A stretch of DNA of 8,078 nt from an uncultured Alphaproteobacteria bacterium (lineage in GTDB: Bacteria; Pseudomonadota; Alphaproteobacteria; Puniceispirillales; UBA1172). The DNA is taken from positions 1 to 8,078 of the forward strand of contig CAJXME010000045.1 of assembly GCA_913056245.1 (NCBI GenBank), read 5' to 3'. Numbering within the stretch: position 1 is the first letter of the stretch; each line of letters opens with the position of its first letter. Under the pieces are notes generated by a model that did no database searches, was not told where the DNA came from, and worked only from the letters and a program-made list of their open reading frames with translations. The position numbers and the translations under genes were made by a program. Of the stretch, positions 7,018 to 8,078 are shown in pieces.

Positions 7018-8078
7018 TATATTTGATGCGTGTCGGTTGATCCGCGGCCGCGCCAAGACGCCGACGCCGATCTTCTTCATAAGCCTGCCAGTTGCCTTCA
7101 AACCATTCGACATGGCTATCGCCTTCAAAGGCGAGGATATGCGTAGCAATGCGATCTAAGAACCAGCGATCGTGGGTGATGACCACCGCACAGCCGCCGA
7201 ATTCCAGCAAGGCTTCTTCGAGCGCCCGCAAGGTATCAACATCAAGATCATTGGTCGGCTCATCGAGGAGCAAGAGGTTGCAGCCTGATTTCAGCATCCG
7301 CGCGAGGTGAACACGGTTACGCTCACCGCCAGACAATTGCCCCACTTTCTTTTGTTGATCGCTGCCTTTGAAATTAAATTGGCCCACATAAGCGCGCGAT
7401 GGCACCATGCGCTTACCCAATTCAATCTCGTCATGACCGCCGGAAATGACTTCCCAAACATTCTTGGAATTATCAAGCGCATCGCGCGACTGATCAACAT
7501 AGGCCATCTGAACCGTCTCACCGACACGGAGCGTGCCATCATCAGGCGTATCTTGACCCGTCAGCATTCGGAAAAGCGTGGTTTTCCCCGCGCCGTTCGG
7601 CCCCACAACGCCAACGATCCCACCAGGGGGCAGGCGAAAATCAAGCCCATCGATGAGTTGCTTGCCTTCAAAACCTTTCTTCAGCCCTTCCGCCTCAATC
7701 ACCACATTGCCCAAGCGTGGGCCAGGGGGGATGCGAATCCGCGCGGTTTCGCTATGCGCTTCATGCTGTTGGTTGAGCAAATCTTCATAAGCAGAAAGAC
7801 GCGCTTTGGATTTCGCCTGACGTGCTTTTGGTGCCGATCGCACCCATTCCAATTCTTTGGCCAGAACGCGAATCCGCGCTTCTTCCGCTCGCCCTTCTTG
7901 TTCAAGGCGTTTTTGTTTTTGCTCAAGCCAGCCTGAATAATTGCCCTGATAAGGGATGCCATGGCCACGGTCGAGTTCCAGAATCCACCCCGCCACTTCA
8001 TCGAGGAAATAACGGTCGTGGGTGATCGTTACCACCGTCCCGGGGAAGTCATGCAAAAACCGCTGAAGCCATGCGACG
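7001..8078 (-). CDS. ettA: Energy-dependent translational throttle protein EttA (ABC-F), N-terminus outside window
   Basis: EttA is a cytoplasmic ABC-F ATPase that binds the ribosomal E site and gates the first elongation steps according to ATP/ADP level; it is not a transporter and has no membrane segments. The frame stays open to the window edge, so 358 residues are visible of about 555 usual. The first Walker A, first signature and E-site arm lie upstream of the gene part seen. Visible: the end of ATPase domain 1 with [15 protein letters not shown] (17-31), the inter-domain linker with [20 protein letters not shown] (74-93), then domain 2 with Walker [10 protein letters not shown] (159-167), signature [15 protein letters not shown] (248-262), Walker [13 protein letters not shown] (268-279, catalytic E273) and the switch-His loop [11 protein letters not shown] (299-309). 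The C-terminus, KYKPIS with a final Arg, is typical of EttA. Codons upstream of the TTG at 8056 read VAWLQRF, the normal EttA continuation, so that TTG is an internal Leu. It converges on mlaC, 11 bases apart. Confidence 0.97.
   Translation of the reverse strand, partial: VAWLQRFLHDFPGTVVTITHDRYFLDEVAGWILELDRGHGIPYQGNYSGWLEQKQKRLEQEGRAEEARIRVLAKELEWVRSAPKARQAKSKARLSAYEDLLNQQHEAHSETARIRIPPGPRLGNVVIEAEGLKKGFEGKQLIDGLDFRLPPGGIVGVVGPNGAGKTTLFRMLTGQDTPDDGTLRVGETVQMAYVDQSRDALDNSKNVWEVISGGHDEIELGKRMVPSRAYVGQFNFKGSDQQKKVGQLSGGERNRVHLARMLKSGCNLLLLDEPTNDLDVDTLRALEEALLEFGGCAVVITHDRWFLDRIATHILAFEGDSHVEWFEGNWQAYEEDRRRRLGAAADQPTRIKYKPISR

Noticed and set aside
7307..7936. Plus-strand open frame of 209 residues opposite ettA
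   Set aside because: It is antisense to the conserved second ATPase domain of EttA and has no domain of its own.
8054..8056. TTG at 8056 as the start of ettA
   Set aside because: The frame stays open to the window edge and the upstream codons read VAWLQRF, the normal EttA sequence. The TTG is an internal Leu codon of a cut gene.

Overview
The window carries seven protein genes packed tightly on both strands: five complete and one cut at each edge. All seven belong to well-known bacterial families. The closest family resemblance of the proteins, together with the moderate-to-high GC content, suggests an alphaproteobacterium. The resemblance is strongest for a three-domain aminopeptidase P, a UvrD/PcrA helicase with a C-terminal Tudor-like module, an adjacent mlaA-mlaC pair, and EttA. 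The exact genus cannot be told from the sequence alone. I see no rRNA, tRNA, CRISPR array, insertion sequence, phage gene or compositional break.

Layout from left to right: (1) positions 1-429, plus strand, the last 142 codons of NAD-dependent DNA ligase ligA (end of the helix-hairpin-helix region plus the BRCT domain). (2) Positions 5420 down to 440, minus strand, a three-gene block uvrD-prmA-pepP. It is read from a divergent promoter region near 5421-5551. uvrD and prmA are joined by a TGATG stop-start overlap, and prmA and pepP are 14 bases apart, so all three are probably one transcript. pepP converges on ligA with only 10 bases between their stop codons. (3) Positions 5552-6989, plus strand, mlaA followed by mlaC, 4 bases apart. 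These are the outer-membrane lipoprotein and the periplasmic carrier of the Mla phospholipid-transport pathway. (4) Positions 8078 down to 7001, minus strand, the C-terminal two thirds of the ABC-F translation factor ettA, converging on mlaC with 11 bases between stops.

Functionally the window is housekeeping: DNA replication and repair (LigA, UvrD), ribosome modification and translation control (PrmA, EttA), peptide turnover (PepP) and outer-membrane lipid asymmetry (MlaA, MlaC). The longest stretch without a gene is the 131-base divergent region between uvrD and mlaA. I found no sign of an undescribed system. The points worth a second look are small: start-codon corrections, translational coupling, a 15-bp tandem repeat across the mlaC/ettA convergent junction, imperfect hairpins over both convergent junctions, and an mlaA-mlaC pair separated from the rest of the Mla machinery.
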